Made by a program: the position numbers and the translations under genes. Shown here one piece after another: positions 1 to 9,596 of a DNA stretch of 64,000 nucleotides. The notes under the pieces are model-generated. The model made no database searches. It was not told the DNA's origin and saw only the letters and a list, made by a program, of their open reading frames with translations. The stretch spans positions 1 to 64,000 of the forward strand of contig NZ_CAJHCR010000024.1 in assembly GCF_904848585.1 (NCBI RefSeq), read 5' to 3'. The first letter of the stretch is position 1; each line of letters begins with the position of its first letter. Source of the DNA: Paraburkholderia kirstenboschensis (GTDB lineage Bacteria; Pseudomonadota; Gammaproteobacteria; Burkholderiales; Burkholderiaceae).

Positions 1-58
1 CGTCATGGCGGTCTCCACAGGCGGGAAAACCGCACCAGCATGCGCTACAGACCCTTGG

Positions 59-106
59 GGTACGACATCTGTACTTTGCTCAGGTACGACACTACTACTT
101 TGCTCC
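59..106. repeat. tandem repeat, two 24-bp units
   Basis: Two head-to-tail copies of a 24-bp unit (59-82 and 83-106) agree at 19 of 24 positions. Both begin GGTACGACA and share TACTTTGCTC near the end. They lie about 150 bp upstream of the PsiE-like start, so a regulatory site is possible, but no regulator is identified. Confidence 0.6.
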
Positions 107-257
107 CACAAGCTATCCGCAAAGAACCCGCGCAAACGCGAAGGACCGAAGCGTGTGCGTTACGCGACCGTCGAATGAACTGTGCACGGCGCCTATGCAA
201 TCCCTGCACGCGCGTGGTGCGTTCGCGGCGCAGCGACGGCCGCCCGGGAGCCAAATC

Positions 258-825
258 ATGGAAACAAAGAAAAGCTGGCTGCGCAAGGATCTCGATGCGT
301 TGCGTCTGCGGTGGGACATGCTCACCCTTTATCAACGAGTCGAGCAGCTTGTCGCGCATGTGCTGAGCGTCGTGATTTCTATCATCGTTCTCGTGTCGCT
401 GCGGCAGTTGATTGGCGCCGTGATTTCATTGCTGGTTTCGGACGCGCTGAACCCGCTGGATCACGCGGTATATCAGACCATCTTCGGCATGGTCATGACG
501 CTGCTGATCGCTATGGAATTCAAACATTCAATTACGCGCGTGATGGCGCGGCGCGATCACATCGTGCAGGTCAAAACGGTGCTTCTGGTTGCGCTGCTGG
601 CTATCGCCCGCAGAGTCATCATTCTCGATCCGGCCAGTGCGCCCGCCCAGATCGCGGCGCTTGCTTTTTGCGCTCGTAGCGCTGGGGAACGTGTACTGGG
701 TGATGCGGCAGCGTGACGACCCGGTCGACGCCACGGCCGCCGTGCAAGCGGAGCGCGATCGCGTGGCGCACGCGCAGCGACAGCAAGGGGTACGGCCTGG
801 CGAAGGCGGCCAGCGCGACAATTGA
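258..825 (+). pseudogene. PsiE-like (phosphate-starvation-inducible family) membrane protein, frameshifted
   Basis: Reading from ATG 258 (GGGAG 8 bp upstream) gives a basic N-terminus and about four hydrophobic segments, with a conserved-looking stretch DHIVQVKTVLLVALLAIARR around residues 96-115, resembling the PsiE family of inner-membrane proteins of unknown biochemical role. At the T5 run 665-669 the frame changes: the original frame ends at 716 with an unlikely tail, while removing one T continues the last membrane segment (FALVALGNVYWVMRQRDD) to a stop at 825. The gene is therefore either disrupted by a one-base insertion or affected by a sequence error. The corrected protein would be about 188 residues. 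The family assignment is by eye from hydrophobic pattern and motif. Confidence 0.6.
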
Positions 826-1090
826 CCCGACTCCCCACGCTCGTCACGTGATGGCAGCGTAAGCGTGAATGGAGCGGACGGCGTCGATGGTCACGCGAAG
901 TCACGCCGTCTCCGGTTGCACCCCAGCGCCTACGTTAGCGTGTGCCCGGACTGGCGAGTTCGTTTCCAGCCATACGAAAACCGTTTCCACAGTCCCTCGG
1001 CCGACTCCCGCGAGACGCAGGCCACAGACCGCTTTGGATCCTCCCTGTTCCAGCTGGCATCGCCTTCAAACATGGCTCCTCGTCTGCTAT

Positions 1091-2542
1091 TTATTCCGCT
1101 CCTTCGCGCTTGGTATGCCGGGCTGTCCGTTGCTCAGCCATTGCCCGCCTCACCAGCATGCCCAAAGTGTGCATCTCCTTTTCAACGTCCGGGGTCCATG
1201 GACGGCCATAGTTAAGCCGGATGTGACGGCGGAATTCGCGGCTGCATGAAAAGATTGCACCGGGTGCTATCGCGATCTCGTGCGCTTCCGCCATCTCGAA
1301 CAACTGCACTGCCTCGACTCCTTCTGGAAGTTCCACCCACAGAAAGAATCCGCCCGGCGGCCGGACCACCAGTGTCCCTTTGGGGAAGTACCTGACGACC
1401 GCGGCCACCATGCGGGTCTGAAGGGACGCCAGTTCGCGGCGCAGTTTGCGCAGAAGCCGGTCGTAGTCCCCATGCTCAAGGTAATCGGCAATGGCGCATT
1501 GTACGGGCACAGATGCTGGGGCCATCGTCAGCCAACGCGCGTGCTCAACTCTCGCCGCGTATCGCCCCGCCGCTACCCAGCCGAGGCGCAGTCCAGGCGC
1601 AAGGCTCTTCGAAAACGAACCGCAGTGCAGCACGAGGCCGTGAGAATCAAAACGCTTTGCCGGATATGCTGGCGTCAAGCCAAAATGCAGTTCGCGGAAT
1701 ACGTCGTCCTCGATGAGCGGCACGCCATGTTTTGCCAGCAGCCTTACGAGCGCCTCCTTCCGTTCATCGGAGAGCGTCGCGCCGGTAGGCTGATGCAGCG
1801 TCGTCATAAACCAGCAAGCCCGTACTGGATGCTGCCGCAACGCCTCCGCCAGTACGCCGAGGTCGAGTCCACGGTGTGGATCGACAGGGATTTCCACCGC
1901 CTTCAGATGCAGGCGCTGCACCGCATCTTGCACAGCATGGAAAGTGGGCCGTTCTATTGCGATGGTGTCGCCAGGCCGCGTCAGAACCTGCAGACAGAGT
2001 ACCAGTGCATCGAGCGCGCCACTCGTCACAACAACCTCATCGATCGGAACGGACACACCTGTGACAATGTAGCGCAGGGCGATCTGGCGACGCAGATCTG
2101 CTTCCGCCTTTCCCGCGGACAAGGCATTCCGGGAACTCGCCATCCTCCGGATTGCCGCAGTCAACGAGCGGGAGATCCGGCCAAAGGGGAACAGCAGGGC
2201 ACTTGGCTCTGAAGAGCCGAGCCCCGGATGCGCGCATAGACGTTCAGCCCTCATGAAGCGGATAATCAGGCTGTCGCCATCAGCCTCGTCGATACTGCGC
2301 TTCGAAACAATCGCTAGTGATTTCGTTGGCGCAGGCCGACTTGCGATGAAATAGCCCGACCGAGGCCTCGCTACGATCAGGCCCCGTCGTTCGAGAGTGT
2401 AGTAAGCCTGGAAAACGGTTGAAGGGCTCACGCGGTACGAACTGCTCGCCTGGCGCACCGACGGGAGCCGCACACCGGGCTCAAGCGTACCGTTCGCAAT
2501 CAGGTTTTCGAACTCTGCCGCCAGTTGGAAATAGCGCTTCAT
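1091..2542 (-). CDS. MocR-type regulator (GntR HTH + aminotransferase-like domain)
   Basis: A 483-residue protein of the PdxR/MocR class. Residues 1-70 form a GntR winged helix-turn-helix (LPSVRQASSSYRVSPSTVFQAY). Residues ~105-470 form a fold-type-I aminotransferase domain with the PLP lysine in SFSKSLAPGLRLGW. Such proteins bind DNA and sense a PLP adduct; the target here is unknown. Two PLP contacts are changed compared with the paralogue at 4411: the usual HNPTG is HQPTG, and EDDVY is EDDVF. In aminotransferases these Asn and Tyr positions contact the PLP O3' oxygen. No clear ribosome site precedes ATG 2542. It lies just downstream, in the same direction, of the degenerate EAL gene, so the two could be co-transcribed. 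Confidence 0.85.
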   Translation of the reverse strand: MKRYFQLAAEFENLIANGTLEPGVRLPSVRQASSSYRVSPSTVFQAYYTLERRGLIVARPRSGYFIASRPAPTKSLAIVSKRSIDEADGDSLIIRFMRAERLCAHPGLGSSEPSALLFPFGRISRSLTAAIRRMASSRNALSAGKAEADLRRQIALRYIVTGVSVPIDEVVVTSGALDALVLCLQVLTRPGDTIAIERPTFHAVQDAVQRLHLKAVEIPVDPHRGLDLGVLAEALRQHPVRACWFMTTLHQPTGATLSDERKEALVRLLAKHGVPLIEDDVFRELHFGLTPAYPAKRFDSHGLVLHCGSFSKSLAPGLRLGWVAAGRYAARVEHARWLTMAPASVPVQCAIADYLEHGDYDRLLRKLRRELASLQTRMVAAVVRYFPKGTLVVRPPGGFFLWVELPEGVEAVQLFEMAEAHEIAIAPGAIFSCSREFRRHIRLNYGRPWTPDVEKEMHTLGMLVRRAMAEQRTARHTKREGAE

Positions 2543-2607
2543 TATTATGTCATGCTAATTAAATAGAGCTGTCCTGGCTTGCTCCGGTTGCGGGTGGAAC
2601 GCCTCAT

Positions 2608-4164
2608 CTAGAAATTTCGAACCCGCCAGCCGAGCACGGTTGCAGCTCCCGCCGGCTGTGAGGACGGGGCGTTGGCGGTCTCGAGAAATGCCTTCAGCCG
2701 GCTGGCGCCGAGTGCACGGCTATAGAAGAACCCTTGACCAAACTCGGCGCGGCTCGCCCGCGCGGCGTTGTGATGTGCGGAGTTCTCAATGCCTTCGACC
2801 ACAACCACGGCGCCCATCTCGTGGCCCATGCTCGTCATCGCACTGAGCTGTCTGGCGCGCTCATCGGGACCCATCCCCAGCACGTCCCTGTCAATCTTCA
2901 CCATCTCAAAGGTCATGTCTGCCGACAGTTCATCTCCGACGTCAGGGGAACGCACGGCCGACAGGGCAAAACGCATTCCTTTATCACGCGCCTGCGCCAT
3001 CATCGGGATGAGACGCTTTTTGAACTTCTTCGCGCTGCCTGCCCCGATCTTTAGTATTAGCGGCGGAAGACCGAGGGAGCCAACGTCGCCCAGGTCTGCG
3101 ATGAACGCGGAACTTACCAGGTAAGAAGCAGGAGCGGTAACGCCCAGGTAGAGCGATTTCGGAACGCCGATTTCCCGCAGCTCCTCAGCGGCACGCGACA
3201 GGACGAATCGCGTCATCGGTGCGATCAAACTACTGTTCTCAATGAACTCCATATAGTGTGCGGGGCCCAGCGCGCCGTACTTCTCGTTGTCCCATCGCAA
3301 CAACGCTTCGACGCCGACGCACCTGGCCTGCCCGACGCGAACGACGGGTTCGTACTCCACATGGAACTCGCCGCGACGCAGCCCAGCACGCGCCGCACGC
3401 ACGAGCGACTTGTCGTAGCGAAGCCACCTTTTGAGGGCCCAGCCGACAATAGCGATCAGGACCGCCACCAGGATCGGCCACCATACAAAGCCCAGTATTG
3501 TCCATACCGAGGGACGCTGCGTAGCAATGCTCGCCGAAGGCCGCACCGAAGCGGGTGTGTCGGTGCCGATCGAAGGCGAGATCGCTTGCGTTTCACAACT
3601 CCTACCCAATGAGCAATCCGGGGTCGACATCGCTGGTGGTTCCGGCGACTGCTCCGCACGGTCGACCCGCGACGCGATACCGGCTACTGCGTCAGACGCC
3701 AGGAAGCCGCTTCGTACTGCCGCCGCGTGGTTGCTGATTTGCCACCGCAGTTCCCTGAGCAGCGTCACAACGCCTGGCCCCGAACTGGCCGTTGCAGCAG
3801 CGGTGCCGATGGCATCGGCACGCATGTTGTCTAGCGAATCGCAGGTGTTAGTCAGCACGGGCATCGGGCCTGCGACCGGTCCGGCAAGGGCTGCGGGAGC
3901 AACGGGCAACTGCGCAATGGACGCGCAGGCGGAGCCGAAGCGAATCGGGGGCACTGGTGGACCAGCAAGCCAGTCCGTCAATGGTTGCCAGACGTCGCGT
4001 TCAAACGTAAGGATGCGAGTGGAACCGGTGCTGGCCGGATCTGCAAGAGCGAGTGAAGTGCCTGTGCAGATGATCAGGACGACTGCCAACCCTTGTCTTG
4101 AGGCGCGACGGAGCGCGATGAAGGCGCTGAGCCTGATAGTTGATACCGGGAACCCAAGTGCCAT
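2608..4164 (-). CDS. membrane-anchored protein with degenerate EAL domain
   Basis: About 518 residues from ATG 4164; a longer GTG start at 4263 is possible and no ribosome site decides. The N-terminus resembles a signal or anchor segment ending in LALA, followed by a ~170-residue periplasmic-type region and a membrane segment (WWPILVAVLIAIVGWAL). The C-terminal ~240 residues are an EAL domain: GVEALLRW, KIDRD and VVEGIE are recognisable. The usual metal and catalytic positions are largely lost: the SVN asparagine region reads LGVTAP, the LELTE glutamate region reads LKIGAG, and the DDFGTG loop reads SAVRSPDVG. It probably cannot hydrolyse c-di-GMP and may act as a sensor or binding partner. 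It sits between two MocR genes. Confidence 0.8.
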   Translation of the reverse strand: MALGFPVSTIRLSAFIALRRASRQGLAVVLIICTGTSLALADPASTGSTRILTFERDVWQPLTDWLAGPPVPPIRFGSACASIAQLPVAPAALAGPVAGPMPVLTNTCDSLDNMRADAIGTAAATASSGPGVVTLLRELRWQISNHAAAVRSGFLASDAVAGIASRVDRAEQSPEPPAMSTPDCSLGRSCETQAISPSIGTDTPASVRPSASIATQRPSVWTILGFVWWPILVAVLIAIVGWALKRWLRYDKSLVRAARAGLRRGEFHVEYEPVVRVGQARCVGVEALLRWDNEKYGALGPAHYMEFIENSSLIAPMTRFVLSRAAEELREIGVPKSLYLGVTAPASYLVSSAFIADLGDVGSLGLPPLILKIGAGSAKKFKKRLIPMMAQARDKGMRFALSAVRSPDVGDELSADMTFEMVKIDRDVLGMGPDERARQLSAMTSMGHEMGAVVVVEGIENSAHHNAARASRAEFGQGFFYSRALGASRLKAFLETANAPSSQPAGAATVLGWRVRNF

Positions 4165-4410
4165 TGATTTATCGATAAAAGAATTCGGCGTGGTAATCGT
4201 TATCGATCGGACCGCTACGCGTACGCGAAACATCGGAAGAAGTGGAACCGGTCTGCGCCGCACTTTGCCAGCGTGTGTGCGTCCGCAATAGAAGCAGATT
4301 GCAAAAGAAAAGCCGTATCAGATTGAAAAGTGGCTATCTTCTAAGGTAGGTGTAAGTGCTAGCGGGGCGGATCCGACGCCCGCAATGGTGTTCTCTGTGA
4401 GGAGCACAAG

Positions 4411-5862
4411 TTGAAACGGTACGAGCGGTTAGCCGACCAACTCAGTGGGCTCATCAAGCGCGGCGATCTGCCACCCGGCGCGCGTATTCCTTCGGTTCGC
4501 GCGGCGTGCAAGGCATGGGGCGTGAGCCCCTCGACGGTATTTCGCGCCTACTACCTGCTCGAAAACCGGGGCATGATCAAGGCGCGCGCGCGTTCCGGCT
4601 ATTTCGTGTCGTCGGCTTCCAGAGAATTACCGCGGCAAAGCCCCGAAACCTCGCTAGGTACCGACCCGAAGACCGTCAATATCAGCGACCTTGTCTTTGA
4701 GGTCCTCAAGACGATCAGGCAGCCCCAGACCGTCCCACTCGGTTCAGCGTTCATGAGCCCGATGCTGTTTCCGATGGCACGGGTGGGAAAGTCGTGTGCG
4801 ACGGCTAATCGCTCAACGGACCTGGCGACGATGGTTGACTCACTGCCGCCGGGACACGAAGACTTGCGGAAACTGATTTCATTGCGGTACCTGATGGCGG
4901 GGATGACGGTGCCCGTCGACGAGATCATCATTACGAGCGGTACACTCGAAGCCCTGACGCTAGGCGCCCAGTTGCTCGCCGATCCAGGCGATGTGATCGC
5001 GATCGAAAAGCCGACGTTCTATGCAGCGCTGCAGGCTATCGAGCGTCTGAGGCTGAACGTAGTGCAGATTCCTGTCGACCCGGTGGAGGGTCATGATCTG
5101 GATGCGCTCGCGCGGGCACTGCAGCAACTTCCGGTTCGGGCCTGCTGGTTCATGACCACGTTCCACAATCCGACCGGGGTGACGCTGCGCGATTCGAGGA
5201 AGCAGGCGCTGGTTGACCTGCTCGCCAGACACGACGTGCCGCTCATCGAGGATGACGTCTACAATGAGCTGCACTTTGGCCCGGACCCGGTGCGTCCGGC
5301 CAAATTCTTTGACCGGAATGGACTTGTCATCCATTGTGGATCGTTCGCGAAGTGCCTTGCGCCCGGATATCGTATCGGCTGGGCGGCAGCGGGAAGGTTC
5401 GCGGGCGGGCTGGAACGTGCAAAATGGATGAGCACGCTCTCGGCCAGCGTACCGGCGCAGCGAGCAATCGCCGACTATCTGCGGCACGGCGGCTATGAAC
5501 GTTTCCTGCACAAACTACGTCGCGAGTTGGCCCATCAACAATCGCAGATGCTCGAGGCGATCAGCCGGTACTTCCCGGCCAATACGACGGCGACCAGGTC
5601 TGACGGCGGTTATTTCACATGGGTAGCGCTACCGGACCACATAGATTCGCTACAGTTCTTTCAGGCTGCGCTCAGCAGTGGCATCAGCGTCGCGCCCGGA
5701 CCTATCTTCTCTGCGGATGGCGCTTTTCGCCACCGTGTGCGTCTGAACTATGGATACCCGTGGTCGGCTCAGTTCGATAAAGCGGCCGCGACACTAGGCG
5801 CCCTGTGCGCCGATGAATCACGCTGCGGCGCAAAGCTGGCCGGTCCGGTTCGGCCCGCATGA
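4411..5862 (+). CDS. MocR-type regulator (GntR HTH + aminotransferase-like domain)
   Basis: A 483-residue paralogue of the gene at 1091-2542, transcribed divergently from the intervening EAL gene. The start is TTG 4411, supported by GGAG at 4401-4404 and by the N-terminus MKRYERLADQLSGLIK matching the paralogue's MKRYFQLAAEF. It has a GntR helix-turn-helix at residues 20-65 and an aminotransferase domain from ~100 with HNPTG, IEDDVYNEL and the PLP lysine in SFAKCLAPGYRIGW. Unlike its paralogue, it keeps the Asn and Tyr expected to contact PLP. The 146-bp gap upstream (4265-4410, or 4165-4410 if the EAL gene starts at 4164) is the obvious place for a shared promoter and operator. The target pathway is not evident. 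Confidence 0.85.
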   Translation: MKRYERLADQLSGLIKRGDLPPGARIPSVRAACKAWGVSPSTVFRAYYLLENRGMIKARARSGYFVSSASRELPRQSPETSLGTDPKTVNISDLVFEVLKTIRQPQTVPLGSAFMSPMLFPMARVGKSCATANRSTDLATMVDSLPPGHEDLRKLISLRYLMAGMTVPVDEIIITSGTLEALTLGAQLLADPGDVIAIEKPTFYAALQAIERLRLNVVQIPVDPVEGHDLDALARALQQLPVRACWFMTTFHNPTGVTLRDSRKQALVDLLARHDVPLIEDDVYNELHFGPDPVRPAKFFDRNGLVIHCGSFAKCLAPGYRIGWAAAGRFAGGLERAKWMSTLSASVPAQRAIADYLRHGGYERFLHKLRRELAHQQSQMLEAISRYFPANTTATRSDGGYFTWVALPDHIDSLQFFQAALSSGISVAPGPIFSADGAFRHRVRLNYGYPWSAQFDKAAATLGALCADESRCGAKLAGPVRPA

Positions 5863-5876
5863 TGCGGGCGTCGATC

Positions 5877-7787
5877 TCAACCGGGCATGCCGGCCGGTGA
5901 ATCGTGAGGCTCGTGCACGACAATACGCGCCTTGCCCGCGACTTTCGCACGATACATTGCGGCGTCAGCCGCGCGTAACAGGGCTTCGCTACTCAACGAC
6001 GCTGCCTGGTCGCGCGGTAGCATGCCGATACTCGCCGATAACTGGACGATCTTTGCCCCGAACGTCATGGGCTGGCTCAGTGTCAGCAGGATTGCGCGTG
6101 CAATCTTCTCCAGTGCAGCACGATCGATTGCAGGGCCGGTCAGCAGCACCGTGAACTCATCCCCGGCATGACGCGCAACCAGATCCTCGCCACGCACGCA
6201 GCGGCTGATCCGGCGCGCAACTTCAACCAGTACTTTGTCGCCGCACTGATGCCCGTATTTATCGTTGACAGCCTTGAAGCCGTCCAGGTCGATAAACATG
6301 ATGGCAGCCACACCGTCACCGCCTGCTGCGCATGCCTCATCCAGCCTCTCGAGGAACGAGCGTCTGTTCGGCAGGCCGGTCAGCGCGTCGTGGAATGCCT
6401 GATGCCGCAGGCGATCGAGCAACGCCCTTCGCTCTGTCACATCCTGCACCAGCAGGTAGTACCCATCGGCCGACTGATCGTGAACGCGACGCGGCACCAG
6501 CACACCACGCAGGACACGTTGACTCCCGTTAAGCGTCGCTCCAACCTCGTACTCGACCCTTTCGCCGTTGAGCGCGCGTTGGACGTACGGCTCGATGGCA
6601 GCAAAATAGCCAGCGTCGAGAACCTCATGGGTGAGCCGTCCCACGATCTCGTCCGGGTCCAACCCAAACCACTCGCGATAGGTTGAGTTGGCGAAGCGAT
6701 AACGTCGCTCACCGTCGACATAAGCGACCAGCACCGGCAGATTGTCAGCGATGGCGCGCAAATCTACGCGCGTGGCTCCCAATTGTCGCTCGGCGGTCGT
6801 CAGTTGCTCATGCGCCCTGCGCAGACCTTCCGAGGCCTCATGGGCTCCCCGTTGCAACGCAGCCTCCCGCGCATCGCGTGCGGTTTTTTCCCGTTGCTCC
6901 GCCTGGGTATCGTGAATGACAAACAGCCAGCCTCCGTCGCGCATCGACGTCGTCTGCTTCAGTGCCACCTGCACTCGCGCTGGCTTACTGTGCTTGTTGC
7001 GCAACCGGAACGTTACGTCGAGTGTCAGGATCTCGACCCCGCGGCCACGATTAAGTCCCTGCACGGCCTGTTCAAGCCTGGCCCGGTCGCTCGCATCCAG
7101 CAGATCGAGTATGTTCGTTTTCCTCAGCGGAGCGCGCGAGTGGGCGAAGAATTTCACGCAGGCATCATTCATGTGCCGCCACTCCCAGTCCCTTCCGATA
7201 TGCGCGATAGCGACCGGAGTCCGATGGAACGTCTCGACGTAAAGCGCATGCTGGGTCTGAAGCCGGTCGATCGCCTGAAGCACCTGCAAGCGATCAGGGC
7301 TGTCCAGCTTGCGCAGGCCAACTTCGTGCTCGACCATTTGCCCCAGGTCTACCAGCATCTGACGCTGCTGGCGCGTGAAGCGCCGTGGCATCGAATGCAT
7401 CACACATAGCGCACCGATGGGTTTGCCGCACGGCAGACGCAGCGCAATGCCTGCGAAAAAGCGGATCCCCGATTCGCTGGTTGGCAGTCGCTCCTGCGCA
7501 AGCCCCGCAGCGGACAACGTATCCCTGACGACGAACGGTTCCTCGCATTGGAGCGTCCGGCTATAGTAGGTCTCCACATGAAATACGACGTCCCGTTCGC
7601 ACCCGCTTGCGCCTATGACTTCTGGCTGGTCCAGTGTGTCAAGACATACGACGGACATTGGCAAATTCAGCGCGCGCGCGGCGATCCGTGTCACGCGCTC
7701 AAAGTACTGATCGTCGTTGCTTCCTGTGGGCAGGGCCACGCTGGCTGGTTGTGGCTGCTCCGCATCCATGATGCATTGGTCTTTCAC
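5877..7787 (-). CDS. diguanylate cyclase, GAF-PAS-PAS-GGDEF
   Basis: A 636-residue soluble protein predicted to make c-di-GMP. The order is GAF domain (~20-155), PAS (~180-300), a coiled-coil linker rich in Glu, Arg and Ala (~300-345), second PAS (~350-460), and a GGDEF domain (~470-620). The active-site motif is AGDEF, a common functional variant, and FIDLDGFKAVND supplies the metal-binding aspartate. An RGED I-site five residues before AGDEF suggests product inhibition. The start is GTG 7787, whose GTGA overlaps the stop of the upstream EAL gene, indicating translational coupling; ATG 7769 is an alternative. It would form a synthesis/degradation pair with that EAL gene if the latter is functional. 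Confidence 0.88.
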   Translation of the reverse strand: MKDQCIMDAEQPQPASVALPTGSNDDQYFERVTRIAARALNLPMSVVCLDTLDQPEVIGASGCERDVVFHVETYYSRTLQCEEPFVVRDTLSAAGLAQERLPTSESGIRFFAGIALRLPCGKPIGALCVMHSMPRRFTRQQRQMLVDLGQMVEHEVGLRKLDSPDRLQVLQAIDRLQTQHALYVETFHRTPVAIAHIGRDWEWRHMNDACVKFFAHSRAPLRKTNILDLLDASDRARLEQAVQGLNRGRGVEILTLDVTFRLRNKHSKPARVQVALKQTTSMRDGGWLFVIHDTQAEQREKTARDAREAALQRGAHEASEGLRRAHEQLTTAERQLGATRVDLRAIADNLPVLVAYVDGERRYRFANSTYREWFGLDPDEIVGRLTHEVLDAGYFAAIEPYVQRALNGERVEYEVGATLNGSQRVLRGVLVPRRVHDQSADGYYLLVQDVTERRALLDRLRHQAFHDALTGLPNRRSFLERLDEACAAGGDGVAAIMFIDLDGFKAVNDKYGHQCGDKVLVEVARRISRCVRGEDLVARHAGDEFTVLLTGPAIDRAALEKIARAILLTLSQPMTFGAKIVQLSASIGMLPRDQAASLSSEALLRAADAAMYRAKVAGKARIVVHEPHDSPAGMPG

Positions 7788-8778
7788 GCTTTAAGCTCCG
7801 TTCCGGTGCCATCTTGTAATGTGTTTATCGACGCCGACGCAAGTGCCCGGAGCTGATCGATTGCCATCGGCTTCCCAAACCAGTAACCCTGCGCCAGGTC
7901 GATTCCCGAGCGCTGTACCACATCGTGTTCGGCAGCGCTCTCGACGCCTTCCACGACAATTTTCGCACCATGTGTATGCACTAACGCGGCTACCGACTTC
8001 AGAAACTGGATGCGCGCTTCGCCGCGCATGGCTAGAAAACGCCGGTCTACCTTCACGTAATCGAACCGGAAGTCCGCGAGTAAGTCAAAATTACTGAAGC
8101 CGGTGCCGAAATCGTCGAGTGACAGGCGTACGTCGCGTTGCCTCAACTGGTTAAGCGCCGTGACAACCCGCGTCGTACGCTCGACGCAGCTGCGCTCGGT
8201 GAGTTCCAGAACGAGGCGCTCCAGCATCGGACCGGCGGACTCACAGATATCCTCGACGAAGCGGTCCTCCATCAGATGCCGCGCGCAGATATTTACCGAT
8301 ATATGCCAGTGCTGAGGGAACGGCAACTGGGTCAGTGCGCTATGTGCCTCGCGCAGCACGAAACAGGTCAACGCGCCGAGCAGATGCGTGCCTTCGAGCT
8401 CTCCAATGAACTGCCCGGGCCCCCGGCTCCGAACTTTGGATGACCCCACCGGAGCAGAGCTTCTACGCCCACGCAGTGTCGCGTGCGCATGTCCACAATG
8501 GGCTGATAGACGACATGGAACTCCCCACGGCGAAGACCGATGCGCGCCGCGCGCCGCAATCTTGCTTTTGGGCGAACCCGGTAACCAACGTACACAACTG
8601 CGCCGCAAGCAAATAGTGCGATAGCCAGAAAAACGGCGTCGCGAGATGCGAACAGGTTGGCCGCGAGGAAGCCAGCCAGGCTCGACGCAACGGCGACAGT
8701 CACCGCCGCGTCAAGACGCTCGTCGAATACGGGTCGCAGCCGGCGTATTCGTGCTGTGTAGCGTTGCAAAAATCGCAT
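7784..8778 (-). pseudogene. EAL-domain c-di-GMP phosphodiesterase, frameshifted
   Basis: Reading from ATG 8778 gives two hydrophobic segments, then VYQPIVDMRTRHCVGVEALLRW and a frame break within the G/C runs at about 8413-8424. The rest of the domain continues in another frame to 7784. All usual catalytic features are present across the two frames: EALLRW, SVNICARHL, LELTERS, LDDFGTGFSN, VKVDRRF and VVEGVES. A one-base change would restore an active-looking membrane-bound phosphodiesterase of about 331 residues. Its end overlaps the start of the cyclase gene by four bases. Either the gene is disrupted in this strain or the run was miscounted. Confidence 0.75.
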
Positions 8779-8880
8779 GAGGTTGTTGTCGCACGGTTAT
8801 CTGAGTTGCGAACTATGACCTGACTGCGCTTCCAAAACGAGTAGCAGTTACGCGTCAGAACATGCGTATCAGATCCGCAG

Positions 8881-9090
8881 CTACACACAGTAAGTCGGCG
8901 CGGCAACTCTGTCAGGTAGGCTTGGCTGCACGCCGGAATCATTCTCACGCCGTGCCGTGCCTTGCATGACAACGAAGACGCTTGCCGGCAGATCGGCAGG
9001 CAACGAGGACATGATTTTTCTGAGTGCCTGCAGACCGCCAAGCGACGCCGCGACCACCACGATATCCCGCGCATCCGACATCTTTTTCAT
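8881..9090 (-). pseudogene. CheB-type methylesterase, N-terminal fragment
   Basis: The 69-residue reading frame opens DIVVVAASLGGLQALRKIMS and continues LPADLPASVFVVMQG, which matches the start of the CheB methylesterase domain, including the nucleophile serine in ASLGG. The usual protein-glutamate methylesterase domain is about 190 residues; here the sequence degenerates after about 45 and stops. The catalytic histidine and aspartate are absent. I read it as a truncated remnant, next to a receiver-domain remnant. Confidence 0.6.
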
Positions 9091-9320
9091 GTCTTTACTC
9101 TGAGTTACCGATGAACATTCAGAGCAAAACTTACGCCTGTTTTTCGCGACAGCGCTGGGAAAGAACGGTGAGAGGCGGCTCGCCGCTCAAACTTCCTGCT
9201 GGCAGTCGGGCGCCCACCCGGCATGACAGTCGGGCGTCACCGGCAGTCAGATGTAGCCGGAAACTGGCCTGTCCTGTACCAAGGGGCGCATGGACGCACC
9301 GTCACCGGCAAGCAGTGTGA

Positions 9321-9596
9321 TCAGTCCGACCAGCTGGCCTGGCGGCCAGCCTTTCTGCACATAATGATCGCAATTCCACTGGTACGCGGGTCCCCCCGCA
9401 GCGCGCGTGCAGCCTCATAGCCGTTGCAATGCAGCATCGAAATGTCCATCAGGATGACATGCGGCGCCCATGAGGTTCCCAGGTCAATCGCGTCGCTGCC
9501 GCCGAAGACAGCGCGGGACTCCAGGTCCTCCAGCGACAGATAGGCGGCCAGCGCAAGGGCCGCATTGTGGTTGTCGTCGACGACGAGGACGCGCAA
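9321..9596 (-). pseudogene. response-regulator receiver domain, truncated
   Basis: The frame begins MRVLVVDDNHNAALALAAYL and includes HVILMDISMLHCNGYEAARAL, so the acidic pair and the phosphorylatable aspartate (MDISM) are present. Similarity ends after RTSGIAII, before the conserved Thr/Ser and Lys of the beta-4 and beta-5 strands, and the last ~15 residues look unrelated. Upstream the frame is open for a few codons without a clear ribosome site. It is likely the front part of a hybrid-kinase receiver or CheY-like gene left after a deletion. Confidence 0.55.
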
